From the NCBI RefSeq assembly GCF_002188635.1, contig NZ_NINX01000051.1, forward strand, positions 206,373 to 270,372: a stretch of 64,000 bases of DNA, read 5' to 3'. Both the position numbers and the translations under genes were made by a program. This DNA comes from Pigmentiphaga sp. NML030171 (GTDB taxonomy: Bacteria; Pseudomonadota; Gammaproteobacteria; Burkholderiales; Burkholderiaceae_B). The notes under the pieces are model-generated. The model was not told the DNA's origin. It made no database searches and saw only the letters and a program-made list of their open reading frames with translations. Shown here one piece after another: positions 1 to 8,763 of the stretch; the stretch's first letter is position 1; each line of letters starts with the position of its first letter.

Positions 1-869
1 GGCTGGCGCAGGATCTCCATCACGTCGCGATTGATCTTCTCGATCACGGCCGCGGGCGTCTTGGCCGGCGCCAGGATGCCCTGCCAGGACTCGACGTCGA
101 ATCCCGGCACCCCGGACTCCGCCACGGTCGGCACGTCGGGCAGCGCCGGCGAGCGGTAGGAAGTCGTGACGGCCAGCGGCACGAGGCGCCCGGCCTTGAT
201 GAATTCGGTGACCGCGGCCATGGTGATCATGGTGGCGTCGATGTGCCCGCCCATGACATCGACCGCGGCCGGCCCGCCCCCGGGGTACGGGATGTAGTTG
301 ACGTCGATGCCGGTCTGCGCCTGGATCATTTCGTGAGCGATGTGAGCGATTCCACCGCTGGTGGGCAGGCCGACCGTCACCTGGCCCGGCGACTTCTTCG
401 CCAGCGCCAGGTATTGCTGGAAGGTCTTGACTCCCAGCGTGGGCCGGACCACCAGGATCTGCGGATTGGCGATGGCCCGCACCACCCCCGAGAAATCCTT
501 GAGCGCATAGGGCGGCTTCTTGAGCAGCGCGGTGTTCAGCACCACGGCGTCGCTGTGCAGCAGCAGGGTGTAGCCATCGGGCGCCGCCTTGGCCACCTGC
601 GCCGCCCCGATCGAGCCGCCCGCCCCGGTGACGTTCTCCACCACCACCGCCTGGCCCCACCTGGCATTCAGTTTTTCCGCCAGCAGGCGGGCGATCTTGT
701 CGGTGCTGCCGCCGGCCGATACCGGCACCACCATCCGGACCGTCTTGGCCGGGAAGGCGCCCGGATCGGCCGCCCGCCCCGGTCCCGCCCACGCCACGGC
801 CAGCGCCGCGACCAGGAGCAGGCCGGACGCCGGCGCCCTGCCGCCTCGCTTCGTGTTCTTGGTCTTCAT
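1..869 (-). CDS. Bug-family periplasmic solute receptor (partial, C-terminus off the left edge)
   Basis: About 289 residues are visible before the window edge; the family usually has about 320, so roughly the last 30 are missing. The start ATG follows a strong AGGAGG ribosome site. Residues 1 to about 34 form a signal peptide ending GRA-AD. The mature part has the family features PAKTVRMVVPVSAGGSTDK and AAPDGYTLLL, and later PVPTVAESG-like and SWQGILAPAKTP segments. Known role of the family: high-affinity binding of carboxylates or related small molecules, often without a dedicated transporter nearby. It lies 17 bases after the rhodanese gene on the same strand, so they are probably one operon controlled by the divergent LysR gene. 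The ligand cannot be read from the sequence. Confidence 0.9.
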   Translation of the reverse strand, partial: MKTKNTKRGGRAPASGLLLVAALAVAWAGPGRAADPGAFPAKTVRMVVPVSAGGSTDKIARLLAEKLNARWGQAVVVENVTGAGGSIGAAQVAKAAPDGYTLLLHSDAVVLNTALLKKPPYALKDFSGVVRAIANPQILVVRPTLGVKTFQQYLALAKKSPGQVTVGLPTSGGIAHIAHEMIQAQTGIDVNYIPYPGGGPAAVDVMGGHIDATMITMAAVTEFIKAGRLVPLAVTTSYRSPALPDVPTVAESGVPGFDVESWQGILAPAKTPAAVIEKINRDVMEILRQ

Positions 870-886
870 GCTTTCCTCCTCAGGTG

Positions 887-2470
887 TCATGGCGAGATGC
901 GATATGCGCCCCGCTCTTGTGCGTCGAGCTGTCCGATCAGGCCCGTTTCCCAGGCGAGATAGCGCCGGGCGGCCTCCTTGTTGCCGTCGTGCCTGTCGTG
1001 GACGAAGAAAAGAAAATCGATGCAGTCTGCATCGCGCGGCGTATCGGGCGTGGCCTCGACCGCCAGCCCCGCCTCCCGCCACTGCGCAACCGGCGCGACC
1101 AGCGCGCGCGCCCCGGCGCGGAGCGCTTCGGGCAGCTCGCCCGCGGCCAGCGCGGCCAGCTCGTCGCTGGCCGCCCCCCGCACCAGCGCGCCCGACTCCG
1201 TGCCTGCCAGGCCCGCCATGCGCGGACGGATGGCCCAGCGCGCCCCCGCGATATGCGCCTGGCGGTAGGCCATGCTGGCGCGGACGTCCAGGATCTGCAC
1301 CTGGCCCGCGGCCACCAGGGCGGCCAGTTCCGCCGGGCCCACCAGCGGCAGGCCCTGCACGGCGACCGCCGGCGCCGGCGGCGGCAGCGCCGCGCCCGCG
1401 CGGGTCCATTCTTCGGGGGGCAGCACATGGATTTCACGCCCCATCTGGGCCAGCCAGCTCGCCACCACCCGCGCGCGGATGCCGTCGTCGTCCGTCACCA
1501 CCAGCCGGGCGCCCTTGACTCCCACGTACAGATCGGTGCCCTGCAGGAGCTGGCCGCCCGGCGCGTGCTGGGCGCCAGGCAGCGAACCGGCGGCGAACTC
1601 CTCGCCGGTGCGCACGTCCAGCAGGAACGTGGTGCGATCCTCCTGGCGCATCCAGCCGGCCAGCGTCGCCGCGTCGACCTCGGCGACGCCGTGCCGGCCG
1701 GCCAACTCCCGGGCCCTGTCCCGCCGCGCCTTCAAGTCCGGCGCCGCCGCGTCCACCTGCGGATAGCGCCTGTCGTTGCCGTGCTCCAGCGCCAGGTCGT
1801 TCAGATACCAGCCCTGCGTACCGTTCTCCAGGGCATAGACGGGATTGGGAATGCCGATGTTGATCAGGGTCTGCGCGCCGATGATGCTGCGCGTACGGCC
1901 GGCGCAATTGATCACCACGGGCGTGCGGTCATCCGGCACCAGCGCGTGGATGCGCAGCGCCAGTTCGCCGTTGGGGCAGCAGACCGCGCCCGGGATGTTC
2001 ATCTTGCGGAATTCGTCCACGGGACGGCCGTCCAGGACCACCACCGCTTCCCCCCGCGCCTGCATGGCGGCCAGTTCCGGGGCCTGGAGCCGGGGCGTGT
2101 GATAGGCGTGCTCCACCAGTTCGCCGAAGGTCTTGGACGGCAGGTGCACGCCCTGGAACATCCCGTAGCCGGCGGCCTTCCAGGCGGCCGCGCCGCCGCG
2201 CAGCACGTGCATGTGGCCATAGCCCACCGCCTCCAGCCGCGCGGCGGCGCGTTCGGCCACGCCATCGCCGTCGTCCAGCAGCACGACGGGAACGGTCTTG
2301 CGCGGCACCAGGCGCTCGACGTCCAGCTCCAGCCTGCTGTAGGGAACCGACACGACGAAGAAAGGATGCTCTTCGCCGTACTGCCCGTGCTCGCGCACGT
2401 CCAGGAAGGCGATCTCTCCGCCTTCGTCCAGCCATTGTTTCGCTTGCCCTGCGGTGATGGTTTTGCTCAT
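887..2470 (-). CDS. Multidomain rhodanese-like sulfurtransferase (four domains)
   Basis: 527 residues that read as four tandem rhodanese domains (about 5-110, 125-225, 245-345 and 365-455) plus a helical tail. Only domain 2 has a usual active-site loop, with Cys189 in INCAGRTRS. Domains 1 and 3 carry Asp in the matching loops (LLDDGDG near 66 and VVTDDDG), so they are probably structural. Rhodaneses move sulfane sulfur from a donor such as thiosulfate to a thiol acceptor. No signal peptide is seen, so it is probably cytoplasmic. It is the first gene of a minus-strand operon with the Bug receptor and is divergent from the LysR gene at 2634. The substrate is unknown. Confidence 0.88.
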   Translation of the reverse strand: MSKTITAGQAKQWLDEGGEIAFLDVREHGQYGEEHPFFVVSVPYSRLELDVERLVPRKTVPVVLLDDGDGVAERAAARLEAVGYGHMHVLRGGAAAWKAAGYGMFQGVHLPSKTFGELVEHAYHTPRLQAPELAAMQARGEAVVVLDGRPVDEFRKMNIPGAVCCPNGELALRIHALVPDDRTPVVINCAGRTRSIIGAQTLINIGIPNPVYALENGTQGWYLNDLALEHGNDRRYPQVDAAAPDLKARRDRARELAGRHGVAEVDAATLAGWMRQEDRTTFLLDVRTGEEFAAGSLPGAQHAPGGQLLQGTDLYVGVKGARLVVTDDDGIRARVVASWLAQMGREIHVLPPEEWTRAGAALPPPAPAVAVQGLPLVGPAELAALVAAGQVQILDVRASMAYRQAHIAGARWAIRPRMAGLAGTESGALVRGAASDELAALAAGELPEALRAGARALVAPVAQWREAGLAVEATPDTPRDADCIDFLFFVHDRHDGNKEAARRYLAWETGLIGQLDAQERGAYRISP

Positions 2471-2616
2471 GGGAGATATCTGTGGATGAAGCCGGTCGAT
2501 CCCGCATCCGGCCTGGGTGACCTCGATAAAACTATCTTGGAAACTTATAATTCTTTTGACCTACCCACAGTCTATGCAGCGAGCACACCCAGCACAATTT
2601 AGAAATCGACCCTAAA

Positions 2617-2635
2617 ATATAAGCATTTCTTATAT
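2617..2635. promoter_or_regulatory. Palindrome over the LysR start codon (candidate autoregulatory site)
   Basis: Perfect 7-base arms ATATAAG and CTTATAT flank the centre CATTT. The right arm runs into the ATG at 2634. It fits the T-N11-A form of LysR operators, so negative autoregulation and control of the divergent rhodanese gene are plausible. This is inference from symmetry and position. Confidence 0.5.
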
Positions 2636-3512
2636 GAAGAATTTCGACCTGACGCAGTTGCGCACCCTGGTGGCGATCGCGGAACACGAGACCTACCTCG
2701 CGGCCGCCGAGAAGACGCACCGCACGCAGGCGGCGCTGACCCAGCAGATGCAGCGCCTGGAAGCGCAGGCGGGCGTGCCGCTGTTCGAGAAGGCCGGACG
2801 CTACAAGCGCCTGACGGCGCACGGGCGCAGGCTGCTGGACTACGCCAAGCACATGATCGCCATCAACGACGAAGCGTGGCGAGCCCTGAAAGACCGCGAG
2901 CTGACCGGCTCGCTGCGCGTGGGCTCGCCGCAGGATGTGGCCGACAGCATCCTGCCGCCGCTGCTGGCGAACATCGCGCGGCTCTCCCCCAGGCTGCAGA
3001 TGGAGATCCACGTGGGCCGCAGCCCTTTCCTGATGGAGTCGCTGCGCATGGGCGAACTGGACCTGACGGTCTCGACGCGCGAGGATCCGGCGCTGGAAGG
3101 CATGGTGCTACGCACCTCGCCCACGGTCTGGCTATGCTCGGCGGACTACGTTTTCGAACCCGGCAAGCCGGTGCCGCTGATCATCGCGGACGAACACAGC
3201 CTGTACCGCCGCATCGCGCTGACCGCGCTCGATGCGGCCAGGATGTCATGGCGCACGGCCTACCTCGCGCCGCACATGATAGGCATCAAGGCTGCGATAC
3301 GGGCCGGCCTGGGCGTGACCGCCCGCTCGGTGGAACTGCTGGGGCCCGATATGCGGGTGCTGGGCGAGAAGGACGGCCTGCCCCGGCTGCCCGACGTGAG
3401 CTACTACCTCTGGATGCGCCCGGACTCGCTGAACCCGGTGCTGCGCCAGGTCTACGACGGGCTGAAGTCCACCTTGCGGCCGCTGGACCTGCGCGGCGGA
3501 AGCGCTGCCTAG
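2634..3512 (+). CDS. LysR-family transcriptional regulator
   Basis: 292 residues. Residues 3-62 form the winged helix-turn-helix (FDLTQLRTLVAIAE, then AALTQQMQRLEAQAGVPLFE), and residues about 90-285 the periplasmic-binding-like effector domain. The length is typical of the family. It is divergent from the rhodanese and Bug genes, the usual arrangement of a LysR regulator with its target operon. A palindrome overlaps its start codon. The effector is unknown, probably a compound linked to the neighbouring operon. Confidence 0.93.
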   Translation: MKNFDLTQLRTLVAIAEHETYLAAAEKTHRTQAALTQQMQRLEAQAGVPLFEKAGRYKRLTAHGRRLLDYAKHMIAINDEAWRALKDRELTGSLRVGSPQDVADSILPPLLANIARLSPRLQMEIHVGRSPFLMESLRMGELDLTVSTREDPALEGMVLRTSPTVWLCSADYVFEPGKPVPLIIADEHSLYRRIALTALDAARMSWRTAYLAPHMIGIKAAIRAGLGVTARSVELLGPDMRVLGEKDGLPRLPDVSYYLWMRPDSLNPVLRQVYDGLKSTLRPLDLRGGSAA

Positions 3513-3547
3513 GACCTGTTCACGCCAAAAGGAGGCTCGCACAGGCC

Positions 3548-4468
3548 CTAAAGGGTATCCATGCCCGCGAGTTCGTCGCGCGCGATTTCCACGAAGGCTT
3601 CGGCGGCCGGCGACAGGCTCCGGCCCCGTTTATGCACCAGCGAAAAATCCATCGGTACCCGCGGGCCCACCAGCCGGCAGCGCGTGAGATTCTCGTAGCG
3701 CATGCCTCCCGCCAGCGCCGATGCCCAGATCGACACCCCCAGCCCGCTGGCCGCCATCCAGAATGCCGAGGACAGGAAATTGACCTCGTGCACGACGTTG
3801 AGCGCGATGCCGGCACTGGCCGCGGCCGCCTCCATCCGGCCGCGCATGCCATAGGCCAACCCCTGCCGCACGGCTATGACCGGCTCCCGGGCGAGGTCAC
3901 GCCAGCGCACCTGGCGGCGGCCCGCCAACGGATGGTCCGTCGCGCATACCAGGCACAGGTGATCGCGCAGCAGCACCCGGGATATCAGCAGGGCGTCCTC
4001 GCGCTCCGGCGTGCCGATGCCGAAATCCACGGGCTCGGACAGCACCCTGGCCAGGAACTGGTCCGGCGCGCAATCGTCCAGCACCAGTTGCACGCCGGGA
4101 TAGGCGTCGCGAAAACGCCGCACCACGCCCGGCATCAGGACGCTGCCCACGGTGGCGGTGACCGCCACGTGGACGCGGCCGATACGGCGGTCGCCCAGGT
4201 CTTCCATCCGCGTGCCCAGCCAGGCCACGTCGCCCAGTATGCGTTCGGCGGTGGCGATGATCTCCTGGGCGGCCTGGGTCGGCACCAGCGACCGCGAGGT
4301 GCGGTCGAACAACCGCAGGTTCAACGTGGACTCCATCTGTCTGAGCATGGTGCTGACCGCCGATTCGGTCACGGAAAGGCGGCTCGCGGCGGTCGCGAGC
4401 TTGCCGAACCTGTAGACGGCGACGAAAGCCCGCAGTTGCCGCAGGCTCAACTGGGTCTCGATGCTCAT
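3548..4468 (-). CDS. LysR-family transcriptional regulator (LTTR)
   Basis: 306 residues with an N-terminal helix-turn-helix at about 8-65 (SLRQLRAFVAVYRFGKLATA, then TESAVSTMLRQME) and an effector domain at about 95-300. It is divergent from the aldolase-Bug-dehydrogenase operon that starts at 4590, so it is the likely regulator of that operon. It converges with the other LysR gene at 3512. The intergenic side holds CAAAA-TG-TTTTG at 4492-4503, a small palindrome that could be part of its site. The effector is unknown. Confidence 0.93.
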   Translation of the reverse strand: MSIETQLSLRQLRAFVAVYRFGKLATAASRLSVTESAVSTMLRQMESTLNLRLFDRTSRSLVPTQAAQEIIATAERILGDVAWLGTRMEDLGDRRIGRVHVAVTATVGSVLMPGVVRRFRDAYPGVQLVLDDCAPDQFLARVLSEPVDFGIGTPEREDALLISRVLLRDHLCLVCATDHPLAGRRQVRWRDLAREPVIAVRQGLAYGMRGRMEAAAASAGIALNVVHEVNFLSSAFWMAASGLGVSIWASALAGGMRYENLTRCRLVGPRVPMDFSLVHKRGRSLSPAAEAFVEIARDELAGMDTL

Positions 4469-4589
4469 TCAGATTTTTCTCAAGATTCGAACAAAATGTT
4501 TTGATTGGCTTTGGCGCGACCAGGCGATTCAATACTCTATCCCAAGCGCGGCCGGAGCGCCTCGCCATATTGAACACGCTCAGGAATTC

Positions 4590-5381
4590 ATGCGGACCGA
4601 TACCCCCTCCTCCTCCCGCCCCGTGCCCCACGCCGAAGAATGGCAGATGCGCGTGGACCTGGCCGCCTGCTACCGGCTCCATGCCCACTACGGGTGGACC
4701 GATCTCATCTATACGCACATCTCGGCGCGCGTGCCGGGTGCCGAGGAACACTTCCTGCTCAACCCCTTCGGACTGATGTTCGACGAGGTCTGCGCCTCGA
4801 ACCTCGTCAAGATCGACATCGACGGCAACGTCGTCGAACCCACGCAGCATCCCGTCCATCGTGCCGGATTCGTCATCCACAGTGCCGTCCATGCCGCGCG
4901 TCCGGATGCGCGCTGCGTCATCCACGCCCATACCCGGGCCGGCATGGCCGTGTCGGCGATGAAGTGCGGACTGCTGCCGTTGACCCAGCACGCCATGCTG
5001 TTCCACGGCAAGGTTGCCTACCATGACAGCGAAGGACTGGCCAACCAGATCTCCGAACGCGAACGCCTGATCGCCGACCTGGGCGACAAGCCGGTCATGA
5101 TCCTGCGCAACCACGGCACGCTGGTGGCCGGAGCAAGCATCGGCCAGGCCTTCGCGATGATGTGGCACCTGGAAATGGCGATGCAGGCCCAGGTCGATGC
5201 ACTGGCCAGCGGCCAGGAATTGACTCTTCCCGACTCCGCCCTGGCCGACAAGATCTCCGCGGCCGGCTTCCGTCCGCCCGGCACGGTCCGCTCGGACGGA
5301 ACCGTCAGTCCCCTGGGCAACCTCGAATGGCCCGCGCTCTTGCGCATGCTGGACCGCAAGGATCCGTCCTATCGCACTTGA
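4590..5381 (+). CDS. Class II aldolase/adducin-family protein
   Basis: 263 residues from the ATG at 4590; an upstream in-frame start would overlap the divergent LysR gene and lacks homologous-looking sequence. The zinc site is visible: His112 and His114 in IHAHTRAG and His175 in RNHGTLVAG. The family includes fuculose- and ribulose-phosphate aldolases and related decarboxylases, and many uncharacterised members act on hydroxy acids or sugar-acid derivatives. It is the first gene of a three-gene operon with a Bug receptor and a D-2-hydroxyacid dehydrogenase, which suggests catabolism of a hydroxycarboxylate. The exact reaction cannot be assigned. Confidence 0.9.
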   Translation: MRTDTPSSSRPVPHAEEWQMRVDLAACYRLHAHYGWTDLIYTHISARVPGAEEHFLLNPFGLMFDEVCASNLVKIDIDGNVVEPTQHPVHRAGFVIHSAVHAARPDARCVIHAHTRAGMAVSAMKCGLLPLTQHAMLFHGKVAYHDSEGLANQISERERLIADLGDKPVMILRNHGTLVAGASIGQAFAMMWHLEMAMQAQVDALASGQELTLPDSALADKISAAGFRPPGTVRSDGTVSPLGNLEWPALLRMLDRKDPSYRT

Positions 5382-5471
5382 TTCACCCCATCGCATCCGG
5401 CCCGCCACCGGCGCGCGCCGGCCTCACGACAAAAACGCAGCGCGGCAAGAGCCGCGCGCAAGGAGACAGGC

Positions 5472-6443
5472 ATGTTTCATCGTTGCCGCTATCTGTTCGC
5501 CGGCCTGGCCGCCGCGCTGGCCCTGGCGGCCACGCCCGCCCACGCCTATCCCGACAGGCCGATACGCATCATCATTCCGTACGCGCCGGGAGGCGGTGCG
5601 GACGGCTTGTCCCGCCTGCTTGCCCAGCGCCTGGAAAAAACCCTGGGCCAGCCCGTGCTGGTCGAATCGCGCTCCGGTGGCAATACCGTGATCGCCGCGC
5701 AAGCGGTCGCGCGGGCCACCCCCGACGGCTACACGCTGTTGATGACGGGCGGTTCGACCATGTCCCTGATCCCGCTCACCAGCAAGCAGGTACCCTACGA
5801 TGTCCGGGCCGACTTCGCCCCCATCAGCATGCTGTCCAAGGGCCCGTACCTTCTTTGCGTGTCGGCCGAACTCGGCGCCAATACGCTGGACGAGGTGCTC
5901 GCCATGGCGCGGGCCAAGCCCGGCGCGCTGTCGTATGCGTCCAATGCCATTGGCGGCTCCGCCCACCTTGGCATGGAACTGCTTGCCCAGCGGGCCGACG
6001 TGCGGCTCAACCACGTGCCCTACAAGGGCTTTGCCCCCGCGATCGCCGACGTGGTGTCGGGACGCACGCCGCTGGCCATGCTGGACCAGGCCGCGTTGGG
6101 AGGATTCGGCAAGTCGGGCCGCATCAAGGTACTGGCTGCCACGTCGCTGCAACGCTCCAGCATGTATCCGGACGTGCCGACCCTGGCCGAACTGGGCTTC
6201 CCCGGCTATGAGCTGGAAACGTGGTTCGCGCTCTACGCCCCGGCGCGCACGCCGAGCGCGATCATCGACAAGCTTGGCGATGAAATCCGGGCGTGGCTGG
6301 CGACACCGGAAGCCCGGCAGGCACTGAACGCGCTCGGCCAGGAAGCCGCGCCGTCCACCGCCAGCGCGGTACGGGCCCGCATCGAAAGCGAACAGCAGTC
6401 CTACGGGCCGCTGATCTCGGCGGCGAAGATCAGCACGGACTGA
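5472..6443 (+). CDS. Bug-family periplasmic solute receptor
   Basis: 323 residues, complete. A signal peptide covers residues 1-25 (ends AHA, mature start YPDRPIRIIIPYAPGGGAD). The Bug signature GQPVLVESRSGGNTVIAAQ and the ATPDGYTLL segment follow, then VPYKGFAPAIADVVSG. An AAGGAGA ribosome site precedes the ATG. Bug proteins bind small organic acids in the periplasm. It sits 90 bases after the aldolase and 4 bases before the dehydrogenase, so the three genes are probably one transcript. It is a separate paralogue of the receptor at the left edge. Confidence 0.95.
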   Translation: MFHRCRYLFAGLAAALALAATPAHAYPDRPIRIIIPYAPGGGADGLSRLLAQRLEKTLGQPVLVESRSGGNTVIAAQAVARATPDGYTLLMTGGSTMSLIPLTSKQVPYDVRADFAPISMLSKGPYLLCVSAELGANTLDEVLAMARAKPGALSYASNAIGGSAHLGMELLAQRADVRLNHVPYKGFAPAIADVVSGRTPLAMLDQAALGGFGKSGRIKVLAATSLQRSSMYPDVPTLAELGFPGYELETWFALYAPARTPSAIIDKLGDEIRAWLATPEARQALNALGQEAAPSTASAVRARIESEQQSYGPLISAAKISTD

Positions 6444-6447
6444 TGCC

Positions 6448-7413
6448 ATGCGGACGTCCCCTGCATCCACGGATGATTTCCGGCTGCTCATCGTCAACGC
6501 CGATGGCCAATACTATGCGCGGGAACTGACCCGGCGCCTGCCTGATCTCGCGTTCGACTGGATTGGCCCGAACCAGCCGATACCCGATTCGGCTCGGCAG
6601 GCCACGGCACTGGCGTGTTTCGCCAGCGCGTTGAACCATGGCTTGCTGCGTGCCTTGCCCCGGTTGCAGTGGCTGCAGGCCTTGTCCTCCGGCGTGGACG
6701 GCATCGCGGATCATCCGGACCTGCCGCCGGCCGTGGCGTTGACGTCGGCACACGGCATCCACGGCCCGGCCGTCTCGGAAATGGCCTTGACGCTGATGCT
6801 CGCCCTGGCGCGCGATCTCCCGTCCATCCTGGCGGACCAACGCGCACGCCGCTGGCAGCGCCGACGCCAGCCGCTGCTGCACGGCAAGACGCTCGCGGTA
6901 GTGGGAACGGGCTTGATAGCCAGCGAACTGGCAATCAAGTGCCAGGCGCTGGGCATGCATACGCTGGCGGTATCGGCGAGCCCTCGCCAGGTGGCGGGCT
7001 TCGACCGGGTGCACGCCCATGGCACGCTGCGCGACGTGGCTGCGCAAGCGGACTTCCTGGTGCTCCTGGCCCCCCTGACCCAGGCAACGCGGGGATTGGT
7101 GGACGCCGCCGTGCTGGCGGCGATGAAACCCGGCGCCTTCCTCATCAACCTGGCGCGCGCGGCGCTATGCGATACCGCCGCGCTCGTGGACGCACTTCGC
7201 GGCGACAGGCTGGCAGGCGCCGCGCTGGACGTATTCGAACGCGAGCCCCTGCCTGAAGACGATCCCTTGTGGTCGGTACCCAGGCTGTTGATCACGCCGC
7301 ACATCGGCGGCGAGTCGGACCGTTATGCCGACCAGGTGCTGCCGCTCATCGCGCACAACGCGCGTGCCTGGGCCAGCGGCGACCGGGCCGGCCTGCGCAA
7401 CCGGGTGCGCTGA
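6448..7413 (+). CDS. D-isomer specific 2-hydroxyacid dehydrogenase
   Basis: 321 residues. NAD(P)-binding Rossmann motif VVGTGLIASE at about 151-160; the third glycine of the usual GxGxxG is Ala. The catalytic set of the family is present: Arg237 (LINLARAAL), Glu266 (DVFEREPLP) and His285 (ITPHIGG). Family members reduce 2-keto acids to D-2-hydroxy acids or the reverse; it resembles the hydroxypyruvate/glyoxylate reductase branch. It follows the Bug gene by 4 bases. Together with the aldolase and receptor it suggests uptake and breakdown of a hydroxy acid. It converges with dnaJ. Confidence 0.92.
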   Translation: MRTSPASTDDFRLLIVNADGQYYARELTRRLPDLAFDWIGPNQPIPDSARQATALACFASALNHGLLRALPRLQWLQALSSGVDGIADHPDLPPAVALTSAHGIHGPAVSEMALTLMLALARDLPSILADQRARRWQRRRQPLLHGKTLAVVGTGLIASELAIKCQALGMHTLAVSASPRQVAGFDRVHAHGTLRDVAAQADFLVLLAPLTQATRGLVDAAVLAAMKPGAFLINLARAALCDTAALVDALRGDRLAGAALDVFEREPLPEDDPLWSVPRLLITPHIGGESDRYADQVLPLIAHNARAWASGDRAGLRNRVR

Positions 7414-7436
7414 ACGTCCGGTCGTCCGGTCCGATA

Positions 7437-8558
7437 TCAGCTGAAGAACTCCTTCACCCTGTCCGTCCACGACTTGCTCTGCGGAGAATGCTTGTCGCCG
7501 CCTTCGCTTAGCGAAGCCTCGAAGTCGCGCAGCATCTGCTTCTGCTTGTCGTTCAGGCGCACCGGGGTCTCGAGCACGACGTGGCAATAGAGGTCGCCCG
7601 GATAGCTGGAGCGCACGCCGCGTATGCCCTTGCCGCGCAGGCGGAAGACCTTGCCCGACTGCGTGCCTTCCGGGATGCTGATCTCGCCGCGGCCGCCCAG
7701 CGTGGGCACTTCCAGGTCCCCGCCCAGCGCCGCGGTGGTGAACGGAATGGTCAGCTCGCAGTGCAGGTCGTCGCCGTCGCGCTGGAAGATGCCGTGCGGC
7801 TTGATGTGGATCTCGACGTAGAGGTCGCCCGAAGGACCGCCGTTGACGCCGGGCTCGCCGTTGCCGGAGGAGCGGATGCGCATGCCGTCGTCGATGCCGG
7901 CCGGGATCTTGACCTGCAGGGTCTTGTTGCGGCGGACCTTGCCGACGCCGTCGCAGGCCGTGCACGGATCGGGGATGACCTTGCCCGTGCCGTGGCAGGT
8001 CGGGCAGGTCTGCTGGACGCTGAAGAAGCCCTGCTGCATGCGCACCGCGCCGGTACCGCCGCAGGTGTGGCAGGTCTTGGGCTGGGTGCCGGGCTTGGCG
8101 CCGGAGCCGTGGCAGGTGTCGCAGTTGTCCCAGCTGGGGACGCGGATCTCGGTGTCGAAGCCGGTGGCGGCCTGCTCCAGCGTGATTTCCATGCTGTATT
8201 TCAGGTCGGCGCCGCGGTACATCTGGGCGCCGCCGCGCTGGCGGCCGCCGCCGAATATCTCGCCGAAGATGTCGCCGAACGCGTCGGCGAAGCCCCCCGC
8301 CCCGCCGCCCATGCCGCCCGCGGCCGCCGCATCGACGCCGGCATGGCCGTAGCGGTCGTAGGCATCGCGCTTCTCGGCTTCGCAGAGGATCTCGTAGGCG
8401 TACTTGACCTCTTTGAACTTCTCTTCCGCTTCCTTGGAGCCGGGGTTGCGGTCGGGGTGGTACTTCATGGCCAGCTTGCGGTAGGCCTTCTTGATTTCTT
8501 CCTCGGTGGCGGTGCGGGCAACGCCGAGGACTTCATACAGATCGCGTTTGGTGGACAT
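7437..8558 (-). CDS. dnaJ: Chaperone protein DnaJ (Hsp40)
   Basis: 373 residues in canonical order: J domain with HPD at 34-36, a Gly/Phe-rich linker at about 75-115, four CxxCxGxG zinc repeats ([32 protein letters not shown]), and the substrate-binding C-terminal region. It stimulates the DnaK ATPase and delivers unfolded proteins. It lies downstream of dnaK on the same strand after an unusually long 205-base gap that holds a strong hairpin. No separate heat-shock promoter is evident, so read-through from dnaK is likely. Confidence 0.98.
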   Translation of the reverse strand: MSTKRDLYEVLGVARTATEEEIKKAYRKLAMKYHPDRNPGSKEAEEKFKEVKYAYEILCEAEKRDAYDRYGHAGVDAAAAGGMGGGAGGFADAFGDIFGEIFGGGRQRGGAQMYRGADLKYSMEITLEQAATGFDTEIRVPSWDNCDTCHGSGAKPGTQPKTCHTCGGTGAVRMQQGFFSVQQTCPTCHGTGKVIPDPCTACDGVGKVRRNKTLQVKIPAGIDDGMRIRSSGNGEPGVNGGPSGDLYVEIHIKPHGIFQRDGDDLHCELTIPFTTAALGGDLEVPTLGGRGEISIPEGTQSGKVFRLRGKGIRGVRSSYPGDLYCHVVLETPVRLNDKQKQMLRDFEASLSEGGDKHSPQSKSWTDRVKEFFS

Positions 8559-8631
8559 GGTTCTTTCTTCGGTGGCCCGTTTTCACGAGGCCGGCAATAT
8601 CTCTGGTGAATAGCGGTTGCGTGCTATTGAC

Positions 8632-8686
8632 GGATTTGGGTAGGCCCCCTGACGTCGCGGGGCAGCCAGGGGGCCTACCCAAATCC
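8632..8686. repeat. Perfect 20-bp stem-loop between dnaK and dnaJ
   Basis: Arms at 8632-8651 and 8667-8686 are exactly complementary over 20 bases, with a 15-base loop. There is no T-run on either side, so it is not a standard terminator. It would form in the dnaK-dnaJ transcript, where it could attenuate dnaJ or serve as an RNA processing or stabilising site. Its arm core (GGGTAGGCCCCC) differs from the hairpin repeat family found elsewhere in the window. Confidence 0.85.
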
Positions 8687-8763
8687 TGCACCGGTGCCTG
8701 CACCAGCGCAGTCAAAACGAAAAGCGGAACGGCCCACATTGTAGGCCGCTCCGCGGGTACCGC

